The notes below the pieces were generated by a model. The model was given only the letters and a program-made list of their open reading frames with translations, was not told the DNA's origin and ran no database searches. From contig NW_019211455.1 in assembly GCF_002443255.2 (NCBI RefSeq), positions 25,770,479 through 25,834,478 on the forward strand: a DNA stretch of 64,000 bases, read 5' to 3'. Origin of the DNA: Varroa destructor (Eukaryota; Arthropoda; Arachnida; Mesostigmata; Varroidae). How positions within the stretch are numbered: the first letter of the stretch is position 1; every line of letters starts with the position of its first letter. A program made the position numbers and the translations under genes. Positions 63,405-64,000 of this stretch are shown here, one piece after another.

Positions 63405-64000
63405 GTCCCGATGTGTCTTTTTTCCTCAAATTAATACAGACGGGCACTAATCAGTGTCTACACACCTACTGTACTCAACCTGCGCTGAAAATGCAGTTAC
63501 AGAACACTCGTCGACGGAGTACATACATTGGTTAGGAGAAACATAACATTCACCTAAGCATCGAACACACAATCTTATGTCATAATGAAAACATAGTTCA
63601 CAATACGTGAAGTTCTGCCAAAAATAGAACGAGCGCGGCTGCTAAGGCTTTGTATATATCAACCTACGGATTAAGTTATAGTAAACACTGCATACATGCC
63701 CTAGCAGACGAACTTCTTTGTATGCTAGAAAGAATTATAGACTACTATGGATTTTTGCTTGAAGCTGTTATTAGTCATATTTGTTGTGACGCTTAACAGG
63801 AAATATTTAATCAGACGAATGGCTGACTCGCTATATCAACGACAGCCCCTATATACACAGATGACATGTGTAATTATCTAGGCAAGACGGAACTAGCTGG
63901 AATGTTTGGTTAATGTTGGCAATAGTACATTACGGCTAATCGAAGAGTCGTTTGAGTTGTGCGCCTACGTTGAAGTTTACCAGCGGCAGTATCGAATGTT
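63405..64000. other. Upstream flank of eIF2B-epsilon
   Basis: It should hold the eIF2B-epsilon leader and promoter. No recognisable core element is seen. Confidence 0.4.

Noticed and set aside
1..64000. CRISPR arrays, bacterial operons, prophage
   Set aside because: No regularly spaced direct repeats or dense prokaryotic coding; introns and homeobox content show animal nuclear DNA.

Overview
The window is animal nuclear DNA, most likely from an arthropod. Coding sequence comes in short exons with GT-AG introns, non-coding stretches are long and AT-rich with many microsatellites, and there is no bacterial-style gene packing. Two genes are identified firmly. One is the NK2-class homeobox gene scarecrow/Nkx2.1. 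The other is the catalytic epsilon subunit of the translation factor eIF2B. The species cannot be read from the sequence; a mite or other chelicerate is only a guess.

Layout. 1-15 kb: AT-rich DNA with no supported gene. It holds trinucleotide and dinucleotide repeats, a 102-bp sequence present twice about 1 kb apart, a poly(A) scar and a fragment of U2 snRNA sequence. About 15.3-27.5 kb: a more GC-rich domain around scro (minus strand). A 5' coding exon (24.26-23.97 kb) splices across a 4.6 kb intron to the homeobox exon (19.32-18.94 kb). The C-terminal exon was not found. Upstream lie a G-tract and a GC-rich island that may hold the promoter. 27.5-35.4 kb: non-coding, with a long TA repeat and several near-perfect inverted repeats. 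35.4-40.3 kb: exons on the minus strand that I do not recognise: a basic nuclear-looking protein, a 275-codon open frame with a poly(A) signal, and an acidic C-terminal exon.

42.9-55 kb holds the most unusual content. A plus-strand multi-exon gene (copy A) seems to encode a cysteine-rich single-pass membrane protein. Seven internal and terminal exons chain with matching phases. A decayed second copy of its 3' half (copy B) lies about 7-8 kb downstream, with an in-frame stop and a destroyed splice acceptor. I do not recognise the family. A frameshifted minus-strand membrane-protein fragment lies between the two copies.

56.28-63.40 kb: the complete eIF2B-epsilon gene on the minus strand, ten exons and 690 codons plus stop. 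It includes a 37-codon first exon that is easily missed.

The genes form no operon or pathway. scro is a developmental regulator, eIF2B-epsilon is housekeeping, and the region between them looks like a fast-evolving accessory interval with duplication, gene decay and foldback sequences. Exon boundaries were set by hand from splice consensus, frame and family similarity; no database search was run.
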